From Calliopsis andreniformis (Eukaryota; Arthropoda; Insecta; Hymenoptera; Andrenidae), in NCBI RefSeq assembly GCF_051401765.1, contig NW_027480567.1, forward strand, positions 62,001 through 126,000: 64,000 nucleotides of DNA, in the 5' to 3' direction. The notes beneath the pieces are model-generated. The model saw only the letters and a program-made list of their open reading frames with translations. It was not told where the DNA came from and ran no database searches. Made by a program: the position numbers and the translations under genes. This document shows positions 28,010 to 39,900 of this stretch, in pieces (positions within the stretch are counted from its first letter, which is position 1; the number at the start of each line of letters is the position of its first letter).

Positions 28010-28858
28010 TGTTAAATTATATTATATTTATCTTCCTGAGGGTTTTACTTTTAATTTGTTACCCATAGATGGTATGTATCTTATTCTTACAGTACAATAG
28101 ATTATCATATTGTAGTGTTCTCTCTTTCAGTCTTTTGTATTACTCTTTCATCGGCCTGTCTTTTATTCAGTACTTCTGGACAGAAACTTTGGAAAGCGTT
28201 CCATTTATTTTAGTCTGGGATAATTGTATCAATTATCTCATTAGGCTCTCATTGGATATTAATTTCTAGATTGTGCGTTAATTTTTGCCTTTGATCTTTC
28301 CATTTCTTACAGTAAAGCAGAGTGGGTTGCGCATCATCTTGTGTTTGACAGCTGTATCAGCAGTGATCCGTTTGGTATTCACCTATTTCTTTTTCGTATA
28401 TTGGTTGAAGCAACCATGACCTGTAAGTATCTGTGTGGTATAAAAATTTATATACCCATACTTTCTTGTGACCCATTTCTCAATATCTCTAATCAGCCTT
28501 TTAGTCCAGATTCCTGTGTTAGATTCCTCTCACATATTTTGCCATTCTTTGATTGTATTCTCCTTAGTTAATTTGATTTCTTTTTCCAGGTCCTGTTCAT
28601 ATTTTCCTTTCCCTTGTGTAAGGCTAGATACGTAACTTTCTATTAATTTCTTATTGAATTATTCATCTGTGTATGCTTCTTCGTTATAACGAGGTTTGTG
28701 ACACCTTAATTTATTATCATTCTTGTTACTCTGGCTAAATTTTTAATTTTACTATTTCTAGCATTATCCTTTTCTTTTATTTCATAAAGTTCTTTTCTTA
28801 CTTTGATCTTTACCAAAATGGGTGGAAATCTTGCTAGTACACAGAAGGCGTTTAATGA
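28010..28858 (-). pseudogene. Decayed non-LTR retrotransposon (LINE), 3' end of reverse transcriptase ORF
   Basis: Minus-strand translation, across several frameshifts and stops, shows the C-terminal region of a LINE ORF2. In order: a thumb-like segment with Ala-Phe-Cys-Val-Leu-Ala and Pro-Pro-Ile followed by Lys-Glu-Leu-Tyr-Glu near 28850-28760; a charged segment; a Thr-Gln-Ile-Leu-Thr-Gly-His-Gly-Cys-Phe block near 28420; then a C-x2-C...H...C-like knuckle with Leu-Leu-Tyr-Cys-Lys-Lys-Trp near 28310. This layout is typical of R1/Jockey-type elements of insects. The upstream part is missing. The clade assignment is inference. Confidence 0.65.
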
Positions 28859-29142
28859 CTAATGATTAATTTAATTTTATTATAAGATTAATGATTTATT
28901 TTATTGATTGAAATAAATATTATTTTATATAATTATGGACCTTATCTAACTTTACTAGTTACTTCCTTATTAACCTTTGATCTAAGTTTATTTCTTATTA
29001 TCTATTAGGTTCTGTCGTATAAATTACAAACTAATTTTCAATTTGTTATTCGTTTGAAATCAAAATTGGACACCAACAAGATATTCTGCTATTTTGATAT
29101 ATATTTAATATATATTATCATTTTATTTTATTTTATTTTATT
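28859..29142. other. AT-rich segment between LINE and mitochondrial block
   Basis: In mtDNA the ND6 gene would lie beside trnP here on the minus strand, but I do not recognise ND6 in this stretch. The mitochondrial similarity appears to begin close to trnP. No gene seen. Confidence 0.4.
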
Positions 29143-29209
29143 CAAAAAATAGTTTAATTAAAATATTAATTTTGGAGATTAATGATAATTATCTATTTAA
29201 TTTTTTTTG
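29143..29209 (+). tRNA. trnP: NUMT D: mitochondrial tRNA-Pro (TGG)
   Basis: The acceptor arms CAAAAAA and TTTTTTTG pair and the anticodon loop contains TTTGGAG, anticodon TGG. It lies next to trnT and ND4L on the strand shared with ND4L, ND4 and ND5, as in insect mtDNA. Confidence 0.75.
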
Positions 29210-29260
29210 AAAATAAAATTATTATGTATTTTGTATAATAAAATATTTTGTGGTTAATTA

Positions 29261-29323
29261 GTTAAAATTATTATAAAATATTTTAAATTTACTAGATTTA
29301 TGTTTTAAATTAAACTATTTAAC
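29261..29323 (-). tRNA. trnT: NUMT D: mitochondrial tRNA-Thr, anticodon changed
   Basis: On the minus strand a five-pair anticodon stem TAAAT/ATTTA closes a seven-base loop CTAGTAA. The expected loop is CTTGTAA, so the Thr anticodon TGT reads AGT here. The acceptor arm GTTAAAT pairs with TTTTAAC except at one position. Its place between trnP and ND4L on the opposite strand is standard. The change is probably a post-transfer mutation. Confidence 0.6.
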
Positions 29324-29340
29324 TAAAATAATGATTTTAT

Positions 29341-29613
29341 ATTATCGCTTATTTACTTATTTTAATTTTATTAAATTTTATGTTGATTTTCGTTTTTAAG
29401 AGTGATTTATTGATAATATTGATTAGTATACAATTTTTTGTAATTCCTATACTATCAATAATCTTTATGTTTGAAATTTATTCTAACGAATGAATTTTTA
29501 TATATTTTATAGTATTTTCTGTGTGCGATAGAGTTATTGGTTTGAGAATTTTAGTTAATTGTACTTATTTTTATGGGAATCAAAGAATTTCAATATTAAA
29601 TTTAACATGATAA
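29341..29613 (+). pseudogene. ND4L: NUMT D: NADH dehydrogenase subunit 4L
   Basis: A 91-codon frame (mitochondrial code) from ATT to the TAA in ATGATAA, where it overlaps ND4 by seven bases. It contains hydrophobic helices, a Met-Phe-Glu-Ile block and a Val-Cys-Asp-Ser-Val-Ile-Gly-Leu-Ser block like the conserved C/E-x-V-x-G-L-S segment of ND4L. It appears open throughout. Confidence 0.8.
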
Positions 29614-30916
29614 AAGCTTTTTTAATAATTTTGATATTATTTTTTCTTTATAATTTAAATAAATTTTTAAAATTTACATTTTTATTTTGATGTTTATTAG
29701 ATTTATATTATTATTCAATTTTAGAAATGAAATATATTGAAACACAATTAGGTTTAATTTTGGCTTCAATTTTTTTTCATTTATATCAGTTATTTTAAAT
29801 TTATGAATTTTTAATTTGATTTTGTTAATAAATTTATCTAGAATTTGTTTTAATTTAAATTTGATTTTGTTGATTGTTTTATATTTTACATTTTTAACAA
29901 TAAATTTTTTAATATTTTATTTCTTTTTTGAGGTAAGGTTAATTATTATATGTTTAATTATTGTAAAATGAGGGACAGGTAACATACGATTGTTAGCTGG
30001 TTATTATCTGATGTTTTGTACAATATTTTTTTCATTTCCCTTACTGGTTTTTTTATTAATTATTATTTATTCGAATAATTTAGCCCTAATAAATTTAATA
30101 GAAATAATAGATTATAATTTAAATATTTTTATATTTATTTATATATTAAGTTCATTTTGAGTGAAAATTCCTATATTTATATAACATGGATGATTATTAA
30201 AAGCTCATGTTGAAGCCCTTGTGTTTGTAGAAATAATTTTAGCAGCTATTTTATTAAAATTAGGAACATATGGTTTATTGCGATTTATATATATTTTTTA
30301 TTCTAATTTTTATTTTGTAAATTTGGTAATTTTAGTATTTAGATTAATTGGGGGGTTAATTGTTTCAATTTTATGTTTACGTCAAATTGATATAAAGATT
30401 TTGGTAGCTTATTCTTCAGTAATTCATACAAGAATTTTATTAAGATCTATAATAACTGAAATACTTTTAGGATTTGTATGTAGTTATATTATTATAATTG
30501 CTCATGGATTATGTTCTTCGGGTTTACTTCATTTAGTAAATTTGTGTTATAAATCTTCAGGGAGACGGATTATATTTTTATTTAAGGGGATAATAGCGTT
30601 AATGCCTTCAATATCTATATTTTGATTTATATTTTGTACATCTAATATATCTGCTCCTGTTTCATTAAATTTAGTTGGTGAGGTATTTTTTTTAATAATT
30701 ATTTATTTATGATTCAAATATTTGATTTATTTATTAATTTTTTATTGTTTTCTTAGATTTTGTTATTCATTATATTTATATATTTATGTTCAACATGGAA
30801 AAATAAATTTTTTTTTAAAGATTTTTAATGCTAATATTTTAGATTATTATATTTTATTGATGCATTGAATTCCCCTAAATTTTATATTTTTAAATTTAAT
30901 TATTTTTTCATATTAA
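29607..30916 (+). pseudogene. ND4: NUMT D: NADH dehydrogenase subunit 4
   Basis: Full-length ND4 in mitochondrial code. The conserved block His-Gly-Trp-Leu-Leu-Lys-Ala-His-Val-Glu-Ala lies at about 30185-30220, followed by Leu-Ala-Ala-Ile-Leu-Leu-Lys-Leu-Gly-Thr-Tyr-Gly. His-Gly-Leu-Cys-Ser-Ser-Gly lies near 30500. Two lesions are seen: a frameshift near 29785 moving the frame from the ATG frame to the downstream frame, and a TAA at 30182-30184 just before the conserved His-Gly-Trp. It is followed by trnH and ND5 in the standard order. Confidence 0.92.
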
Positions 30917-30931
30917 TTTTAAATATATTTT

Positions 30932-30997
30932 ATTTAAATAGTTTAATTAAAATATTGACTTGTGGTGTCTATGATATATGTATTTATATTTTAAATT
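30932..30997 (+). tRNA. trnH: NUMT D: mitochondrial tRNA-His (GTG)
   Basis: The acceptor arms ATTTAAA and TTTAAAT pair and the anticodon loop holds GTG. It lies between ND4 and ND5, as in insects. Confidence 0.85.
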
Positions 30998-31006
30998 ATC
31001 ATAAAA

Positions 31007-32755
31007 ATGTTTTTAATTAGTTTATTCATACTATTTTCTGGAATACTATACCTATTTTTAGGCCTATATTTATATACATCTAAATATGTGATTATTTTAG
31101 AATGGGATTTAATAAATTTATTTTGTATAAAATTTAGAATTTATTTGGATTTTATTAGATTAATATTTATCGGAGTTGTTTCTATTATTTCCTCATGCGT
31201 AATAATTTACAGAATTGAATATATAAGGTCAGATAAAAGAATTTGTCGGTTTTTTTATTTATTAATTTTATTTATTCTATCAATATGTTTAATAACTTTA
31301 AGTCCCAGAGTTTTATCAATTTTATTAGGATGGGATGGGCTAGGTTTAATTTCTTTTGGTTTAATTATTTATTATCAAAGATATAGAGCTTTTAATTCTG
31401 GAGTTTTAACAATTTTATGTAATCGGGTTGGAGATACTGGATTTTTAATATTGATTGTTTCAAATTCCGCAAATGGGTCGTGAAATTTAATATTTTATGA
31501 AATAGATAGGTTTATAATATTTTTCATATTTTTAGGTGCTTTAACTAAAAGAGCTCAAATACCCTTTTCATCATGGTTACCTGTAGCTATAATAGCTCCA
31601 ACCCCTATTTCTACTTTAGTTCATTCTTCAACCTTAGTTACTGCAGGGGTTTACTTATTAATCCGTTATTACAGTTTAGTGTTTACAATAAATAATAACG
31701 TTATTTTATTTATCTCAATCTTTACTATATTTATGGCTAGTTTTATTGCTAATTTTGAATATGATTTAAAGAAAATTATTGCCCTATCAACTTTAAGTCA
31801 GTTAGGATTAATAATAAGAATTTTATCTGTAGGGTTAGTGGATTTAGCCTTTTCTCATTTAGTTATTCATGATTTATTTAAATCAATAATATTTATATGT
31901 GCAGGAAGATTTATTCGTAGATCTAATAATAACCAAGATATTCGAAATTTTAATTCTATGAGAATTTTAATACCTTTAAATAGTATAGTTCTATTAATTG
32001 GAAAATTAAGTCTATGCAGGTTTTTCTTTTTGTCAGGTTTTCTCTCTAAAGATATAATTATTGAATATTTCTTTTTTAATAGAGATATTAGAATTACAAT
32101 ATTTTGTATATTTTATATGTCTATGGTGTTTACACTAAGATACTCATTTCGTTTAGTTTTATAAATCTTTTATCCTTTTGAATTTAAAAATCTTACTTAT
32201 AGAGTATATTATGAACCTTTATATATTAATTTATGTATTTCCTTTTTGTTTATTATAGTTATTTTTATGGGAATACTTATTTTTTATCTAATCTTTAAAG
32301 TTTACATTATCTTATTGAATTTTTATGATAAAATATTTATTTTATTAATTTATTTATTAGCGATTTATTTTGGTTATTGATTATCTTATTATCCTAATAA
32401 ACACCCCCAAAAATTTTTATTTAATAAATTTATCTTTTTTCTGAGAAGAATATATTTTTTATCATATTTCTATAAGATTAGGTATACTTTTTTACTTAAA
32501 TCGATGTATAAAAATAATAATAAAATTGAAAAGGGTCTTTCCGAATCAATTTTGACATTTTGAATGAAACCATTTACAAATTACTTAGTAAAATTTATCA
32601 AGTGATTAATTATCTATGACACTCTGATGTTTATCCTAAAGCCAAATAAAACTCAACACGAACAACAAACCGCTGATTATTTAATGATACTCATATTTTA
32701 TATATATTTATCAATATTTATCCTAGTTTATTCATTATTTCTGTTGTTGTATTAA
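31007..32755 (+). pseudogene. ND5: NUMT D: NADH dehydrogenase subunit 5
   Basis: ND5 reads from ATG at 31007 to TAA at 32753-32755 as one frame of 583 codons in mitochondrial code, with a single internal TAA at 32162-32164. Conserved blocks are Gly-Trp-Asp-Gly-Leu-Gly-Leu-Ile-Ser near 31330, Ser-Ser-Trp-Leu-Pro-x-Ala-Met-x-Ala-Pro-Thr-Pro near 31570, His-Ser-Ser-Thr-Leu-Val-Thr-Ala-Gly-Val-Tyr near 31620, and Asp-Leu-Lys-Lys-Ile-Ile-Ala-Leu-Ser-Thr-Leu-Ser-Gln near 31765. AGA/AGG codons fall where Ser is expected and ATA where Met is expected. The near-intact frame suggests a fairly recent transfer. No tRNA-Phe was recognised after it. Confidence 0.93.
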
Positions 32756-32828
32756 ACTTACACCACTTACTGAACCAAAGAATATAATTTATTTTATTAT
32801 TACTAATTATTGTATATTGCATTAACTG

Positions 32829-34102
32829 TAAATAATAGTCAGTTGGAAAGGCTTGCAGACACCTCTTCTAAAACTCGAAAATTAAAAACTTTTTAATAGG
32901 AACTAGATTTTCAACGAAGTTCTTTTAATTTCACATTTCTTAAAACATCAATTTTGATGTATATATATTCAACTTATTCTTTTCAATATATCGCAATTGG
33001 TGGAACATCGTGAATAATACAAGTACTGTGAAAGGCAACAGGAAAAGAAACGAAGCTTGTAAACCGATTTTGAATGTCAATGATTTTACATGTGAATTTT
33101 TAAAGAAATTTCTAATATGGTTAAGTTCTTGGCAAAATTTAGAGACAAATGGCCACTTAACATTAGATACTTTCAAATCTCTGCATCACAGTACTACAGT
33201 TCTTTTACAACTTACAGAGTACTGTTTACAAAATTTTGATATATTATATTTTCTAGCTGGAAAATTTACAACCGAAAAATTAGAGAAACGATTTGGAAAT
33301 TATAGACTTTTATCTGGTTGTATTCATCATATATCGTATACTGAAGCAATTCATGCAGAAAAAATATTAGATTGAAACGTACATTTACAAAATCGGCAAG
33401 TTCGTTTTCTTTTACTGAAATCAAAAATAAATTTCGAATGATAACAGTACCGATCTTTCCATTGATGTAACTGGTTTCTTGGGAATCTTTGATTCTGCAT
33501 ATTTGTCCGACTGTGTTGTTGATGATTCCATTAAAATTTACATATCCGTGTATGCATCCCAACCTGCTGCTAAAAAATGAAATTGCAATATATGTAGATT
33601 ATTAATTGTGGAGGATAAAGGTAAAACTATAGGCGATATATATTTTGATCACTTACAAAGAGGCGGCCTTTCTCTTCCCACTGAAGAAGTGATAACCACA
33701 CTTATTCATATGTATGCACTACTGGAGGCCAAAATAAATGATGGTAATTTAGAATCTCAATTCTTACAATCTGAAAATCATAAATACATTTTATGTAAAT
33801 TAACATATATTAGTATTTAAGCAGATATGCATTATTTAGCATTTTCAGATACATGCGTTTGTGGACAAACTTGCCACAGTATTTTGTTTCAATTATTATC
33901 AATTTTTTCATATATTTTATCAAGCAATTATGTAAAAACTCTAAATAATAGTCAGTTGGAAAGGCGTGCAGCCATCTATTCTAAAAATCGAAAATTAGAA
34001 ACCTTTTAATAGGAAGTAGATTTTCAACGATGTTCTTTTAATTTCACTTTTCTTAAAACATCAATTTTGATGTATATATATTCAACTTATTCTTTTCAAT
34101 AT
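32829..34102 (+). repeat. Direct repeats of about 160 bp flanking the P-like remnant
   Basis: The segment 32829-32991 is repeated at 33943-34102. The shared landmarks are AATAATAGTCAGTTGGAAAGG, GATTTTCAACGA and CATCAATTTTGATGTATATA. The second copy encodes the last residues of the P-like transposase. The first copy therefore carries a duplicate of the 3' end of the gene, upstream of the rest of it. This suggests tandem duplication of the element or an unequal exchange. Confidence 0.85.
33010..34008 (+). pseudogene. P-element/THAP9-like transposase, C-terminal remnant
   Basis: Three plus-strand frames together resemble the C-terminal part of P-element-type transposases. 33010-33375 has a Trp-rich segment, then Gly-Lys-Phe-Thr-Thr-Glu-Lys-Leu-Glu-Lys-Arg-Phe-Gly-Asn-Tyr-Arg and Ser-Gly-Cys, a signature of this family. 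About 33500-33830 has Tyr-Phe-x-His-Leu-Gln-Arg-Gly-Gly-Leu-Ser-Leu-Pro-Thr-Glu, typical of the insertion/C-terminal domain. 33827-34008 has Cys-Val-Cys-Gly-Gln-Thr-Cys-His and a basic end. The frames are separated by stops, and the N-terminal THAP domain and catalytic core are absent. The family assignment rests on remembered motifs. Confidence 0.7.
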
Positions 34103-34720
34103 GTTTTAATACATTAATAGAGCTTTATTTATTTGCTTAGTATGTACTATTTCACAAGATTTAAGGTTTTACTGGTAGTATTTCAAGAGTACGTTTTGTT
34201 ATGTTTTCTTATTAATATTATTCAAGATTATCTACTATTATTATTTCAAAATGTAATACTTTATTTAATAATGAATACAAAAATTATGTTTTTGTTATGT
34301 TTTATTTAAAATTAATTTCATTTTAGAAAGTGGGATGACCTGACTATAGGCGAACCACCCATTATAATAAAAAAAGGGTAACGCGCCATGATAAATACCC
34401 CTAGGGTGGTGAAGAAATCTTTCATAATTACAATACAATATATCGTCTAACACGATTTTATAATTAACTGCATAATTGTTCCTTTCAATATCTAATTATG
34501 CTGACCTCTTTAGCCTGTTTCACCTGTTCACATAACCTATTTGGCTCCGTACCAATAATTTTGTCTATTCCACGTCTCTCTATTAACTTATACCACCGAC
34601 TAGGTAATAATAGACCTAACATCCTATGTATTTCTCTGTCCCTGATTTTTGGGGTGCTAGCACCCCATTATCGCTTTAGTGTCACCGCCAATATTACCGG
34701 CGAAGTCTCAAAGTAGATTG
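34103..34720. other. Unrecognised segment, possibly an old coding fragment
   Basis: The minus strand between about 34490 and 34690 reads open for about 60 codons with an Arg/Glu/Lys-rich composition unlike the AT-rich flanks. It is followed by a short frame near 34330-34400. I do not recognise a family; it could be a piece of a retroelement. There is no RNA gene or repeat that I can support. Confidence 0.3.
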
Positions 34721-35661
34721 CAACGCTACGAATTTTCGGAATTACAATTAAAATGGAGTAGGCAGGTTATATTAAGCCCGCAATTTTTGAATGTATATGT
34801 AAGAGTAATAGTTAATAACTATATTGCGAATTTCATTCATTTCTGCCAAAATATAGAAAATATGAAGAATATAAATCAAGTTGCAATATTTAGAAAATAA
34901 GACAAACTACTTACATAAATAATAACTATACTCTCCGTATCAGCCATTGAGATATGAAAGTTTAACATTTTGTAATGTATTAAGCTATTAAACAGTACAA
35001 TTTTCTAACGATTTGAACTATTAAAGTATAAAAACTCCTTAATGTATATATATTAATGTATATAACTAAAAAAAATCATGGTACTAAGAAACAATATTTG
35101 TTATATGTTGTAATAGTTGTATAATAACTTACTTTAACTTGCAATCTTTGTAAAGTTTCAAAGTATAAGGTAGTAAAGTTTCAAAGTTTCAAAGTATTTC
35201 GAAGTAAATAGTAATAATAAATAAACATAATAATTATAGTATATAAACAAGCTAAATGAGAGCACCTACATACTTGTCCTGTTTATTATTACACAATGTA
35301 ATTTAACAATGGAAAGAATTTTTCCCAGTCATGCTTTTTACGAGATTTCAAGGTCACTTATATTTTTGAAACGAGATTCTATATTTTTTTCTATATTCTT
35401 CTGGACGATATCTATAAGAATATATTTAACTTTCTTAATACTCGTAACGTTTCAATTATTATTTCGCAAGATGACTTGCTATAAATAACGCTCTGATCTT
35501 TTAAATAGAACTGGAAAAAATCCGTTAAATTATTGTTTATAATAATAAACAATTTTAAAATTTAGATATGGTTCTCTGATTCAATTTGTTTGGATAAATT
35601 TGTAAGAAATTTTATTGAAATTTATTTGTCAGAAAAATACGAAGAATAAGAAATCTGTTCC
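34721..35661. other. AT-rich spacer
   Basis: No gene seen. A short stutter of AAAGTTTC units lies near 35150-35200. Confidence 0.5.
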
Positions 35662-35916
35662 TTAGACAATGGTTGGGGTAAGTGCTGTGGGGTTCATCAC
35701 AGTCCTGTTACCGAAAGGCATAGCCTTCCCCACTCCGTGGTCAGATCCTTTAGGAACAATATTCCCATTCTTTAGCAATACGGTGTCGGGCCGCCTGCCT
35801 TCTTTAAACACTCGCTCTTCTTTCAAACAGTCACACAACACCCAATAACTGGAAGGCCAAACGTAGCCATCAGCCATCAGGCACCAACGGGACTGTTTAA
35901 TCTCATGCACCTTCAA
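35662..35916 (-). other. Unrecognised 84-codon frame
   Basis: A minus-strand frame of 84 codons lies in a local island of balanced base composition (about 35640-36010), which stands out from AT-rich flanks. The predicted peptide is rich in Trp, Cys, Gly and Lys and ends at a TAA. I do not recognise a family. It may be an exon or a transposon fragment; no splice signals were firmly placed. Confidence 0.25.
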
Positions 35917-36576
35917 TCAGCCACAGGCAGACTAAGACCCTATTACCCTATCATAAATCCCTCAAAGACACATTCTCGTTCGGATAACCGTCCCAAACTC
36001 TCTCTCAAAATACCTTAACGCTAGCATATTTAATTATTTAAGTTGGAATTTGTTTTCCATGGTCTTCTTAATTAGTTAGTTTATTATTTTTATGTAAAAG
36101 AACATATTATATTTTCATATATATGTTTATATTTATATATCATGAAGAGACAAAAGTAACGACATGACTATATGTATAACTATGCAAAATAACATTTTTT
36201 TACAATGTTTTAATTCGTAACACATAGTATGTGAGCTAAAGCGTGGGTGGGCAAAGCTCCTTTTCTATACTGAATGAACTGTCAAATTCGACTCTATTCT
36301 GAGAAGTCACACGTATGTAAGCACACACACTATTCGATATTTCACCACAGGTTGAAATAGTTCTCCACGTAAACGTTATTCGTGAGTAGAGGTCGCCTAA
36401 TTCAGTCTACAAACTATGCATCGGTAAGGCAGTTTGACCTGAGACACAAAACCCCATTGAATGTTAGGTCTATCATTATCTGGTCGGTGCTTATACATAC
36501 CTTTATGAATTTTTAAATTCTTGAGTTTGATTCAAAGATAGTTTTATCTTGTTTCACACTTATATTTTCTTGGATT
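35917..36576. other. Spacer before the Merlin element
   Basis: AT-rich with a slightly GC-richer part near 36240-36480. No gene, tRNA or repeat recognised. Confidence 0.45.
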
Positions 36577-36982
36577 AAACTTTACTTTGGGAAAACAAAA
36601 ATTAATGGGTTTTTTTTACATATTTTAATAACACTGGACGAGCGGAATCCAAAAATGCAAATTTTAAGTTTAGGAATCCAGCGGTTGAAAAGTTATGCGT
36701 ATTTATAGGTGAGCATTTTTAAACTATTTCACTAGCTACTTTGACGCCATATTGGCTTCTACACGCTGCTCAGCCAATGAGCGGAGCCGCTGGCTACGAG
36801 CAATTGCATATGGTGATGACCATTTAAGCTGTATATACAAACGTTATTATTTCCCTTTTTCAATTTCCTTTCTAGTCTAGACCTAGTGACGGACTAGAAC
36901 CAAGTGATGAGATATACTAATTTCAACTAATTGAAGTCGTTCTAAGTGGTGACTGCGTGCAAAAGCCAAATTCATTATGTTA

Positions 36983-39900
36983 TCAATTAAATGTATATTC
37001 GTTTCTAATAGCATCCATTAAAGATGACATCATATCAATTTTATTATATTTACAAAATCGACGCCATAAGAATTCGCATAAACGGTATGCATATTCATCG
37101 TCGTGAAAACGAGCTCTTCCACGCATCCAGTCTTTCGCTGGTCGCCAGTTGGACTCAATTTTTTGAGTGTGGGTACCATCGCTGGCTTCAATTAAAAAAT
37201 TATTTACATTTATTTACATTATTTGCATTAAAAATTATTTACAAAAATTATTTACAGAAATTATTTACAAAAGATTAAAGTTGATTAAAAAATTTTGTAA
37301 TTATTTATAATACGTGCCTCCTCACCGATTTTTTTGAAACTTTTTTATACCATGTATCTTGATACATGGATTAATTTTTCTAAATGAAATAATTGTCGCT
37401 CTCTTTTCGTTTTCGAGATAAACATTTTTATATGCTTGAAAATTATGGTGGCAGGCCGAGGGTAGGTAGCAAAAAGGGGATTTGAGTTGGGTTAGAGCTA
37501 GGGCCGCGAAAGAATTCGAATTCGGTCGCGCGAGAATGATTCCGTTAAGACCGTTTTGAACCGAACCGGAAATAAAATCGTGCTTATGTGTGTATATATA
37601 TATATATATATAGCGTAGATATAGCATATAGGGCTCTGGTAATTACTGTCAAAAGTTACGGGGACGTAACACAACTCGAAATATCTCTTTTCCTGGCCCT
37701 AGCTCTAACCAACTTGAAACATCTCTTTTCCTGACCCTAGCTCTAACCAACTCGAAACATCTCTTTTACTGGCCGTAGCTCTAACCCAACTCAAATCCCC
37801 TTTTTGCTACCTACTCTCGGCCTGCCACCATAATTTTCGAGCATATACAAATTTATATCTCGAAAACGAAAAGAGAGCGACAAATACTTCATTTAGAAAA
37901 ATTAATCCACGTATCAAGATACATGATATAAAAAAGTTTCAAAGAAATTGTTAAGGAGACCCTTATTCTAAATAATAATAAAATATATATATATAATAAA
38001 AATTTTGGTCCTCAACACGAAGTTTAGTTTAACCCTTACCTACAAATTCAATACTATGATTTACTGTTTTATGGATATATCCACGGGCAGTAAGTCCCGC
38101 GTAACTTTTAAAACTGTCCGTGTGTATTTCACTGTCGACAATTACATGTCTATCGATGATGTCGATTAAAGTCGATGCTTCTCGATTTTCAACGACTATC
38201 ATTCGACAATCATTCGTTTTGGTATCGACTATACCTAATACCCAGTGGCCTTCCACTCTTCTGCCACGATTGTATTTTCTTTTTCCAAATTTGGCTTCGT
38301 CAATCTTTTATAAATGAAATAATATAAAATTAACAATGTGTCACTACAGAATAAAAACTAAGAAAAGAAATGGAAAAAGTACTATAGAACAGTTATATAA
38401 GATACCTGAACAATGATACGAGATCCAGATTCGGAAATGCCTCCCAATTTAGGCATTCCTGCTTGAATTTTTGATAAATGATCTACAACCATTTCTCGGC
38501 AATATTGATACCATGCAGAAATAGTGGCAGATGATAAATTGGTACTATCTTCTTCTGTGAAGTCGCACAATTCGTGGGCAGTATCTTCGCACGAAAAATC
38601 TCGCGTGAAACAATACATCAATCTAAAACGAGCATTACAAAAACAAAAAAACGTTTTTAAGAATCTTCTAAATTTTTTAATCGTTAATTTGATGAAATCA
38701 CGAAAAATAATTCTAACTTTATCGCCTTATCAAAAGGCAAACGGACATCCTCAAAAAAGGAATCAACTGTGGCTGCAAATTGTTTGCATCTGGACCTTCC
38801 AACCGAACAGAGAAACCGCCCAGCACCGTGTTGCGATGACTTATATAATTTCATCGGCTTTTGATGGACAGAACAATTTTTATCTGTTCTTAACAATCCA
38901 TGCTCTTGAGCCCAGGCGATCGCACTTTCTTTTGAATTTGGTAAATTCGATGTTAGATTATATAATCAAGGAACAAAAACAAGTATCGAAAGTATCGAAG
39001 GATACAGAAAGTGTTCTGTTTTGTTTCTATGGTTTTTTATTTACTTTTGAATATATTCATGTGGGATCTGATACCATACAGACTTCTTCCGTGCGTTGTG
39101 TTACAATTAAATTTCTTTTTATTTTAAATCGTTATCCCATATTACAACAGGATATGGGCCCAGAATTCATTCTATAATAATTAAGTGTATCGCGTGTTAA
39201 TTAGTTTAGTTTTTTTTTAATCAATTAAGTGTAAAATACTTTAAACTGCGTGACGATGGAGATGTCCAAAGACAGGAGAAACATTCAGCAATTCAGTGGT
39301 ACGAAATACAACGCGTGGAAGCATAGAGTTCGTAATTTATTATATGAGCACGATGTATTAAAAGTTCTTGACGAGCAACCACCGGTTCCTGTCACCGCAG
39401 TATGGTCGAAGGCGGAACGCATTGCCAAATGCACTGTTGTGCAATATTTATTTGATACGCATTTGAAGTATGACACTCCGGGAAGTACAGCAAAATCAAT
39501 TATATTAAGTTTAGATTCAGTGTATGAGAGTCAAAGTACGGTTACGGAATTATCCATTAGCAAAAAGCTATTAAGATTGAAAATGAAAAGTGACAGTTCG
39601 TTGAAAGATCATTTCGGGAAAACGAAATTATTTCAATTTTGTTATCTAGTTTGCCCGAAGTATATGATACGGTGTCAACTGTCATTGAGACGATGATGAC
39701 AGAAGCGAGAATTACACTTGACACAGTTAAAAAGAGACTGTTGGATGATGAGACGAAAATTAAGAGTGAAAAGTTGGATACCAACGCGAAAATACTCCAA
39801 GCTGAAGTGAAAAATCAAAGACCACATAATTTTGGAAGTACACGCTTTAAAAGAGGAAGTAATAGAAGAGGTAACATTAGAAGAGGAAATACATTCAAGC

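Noticed and set aside
38120..38317. Plus-strand ORF opposite the Merlin exon 3
   Set aside because: The minus strand carries the recognisable transposase motifs with matching splice phases, so this is a shadow.
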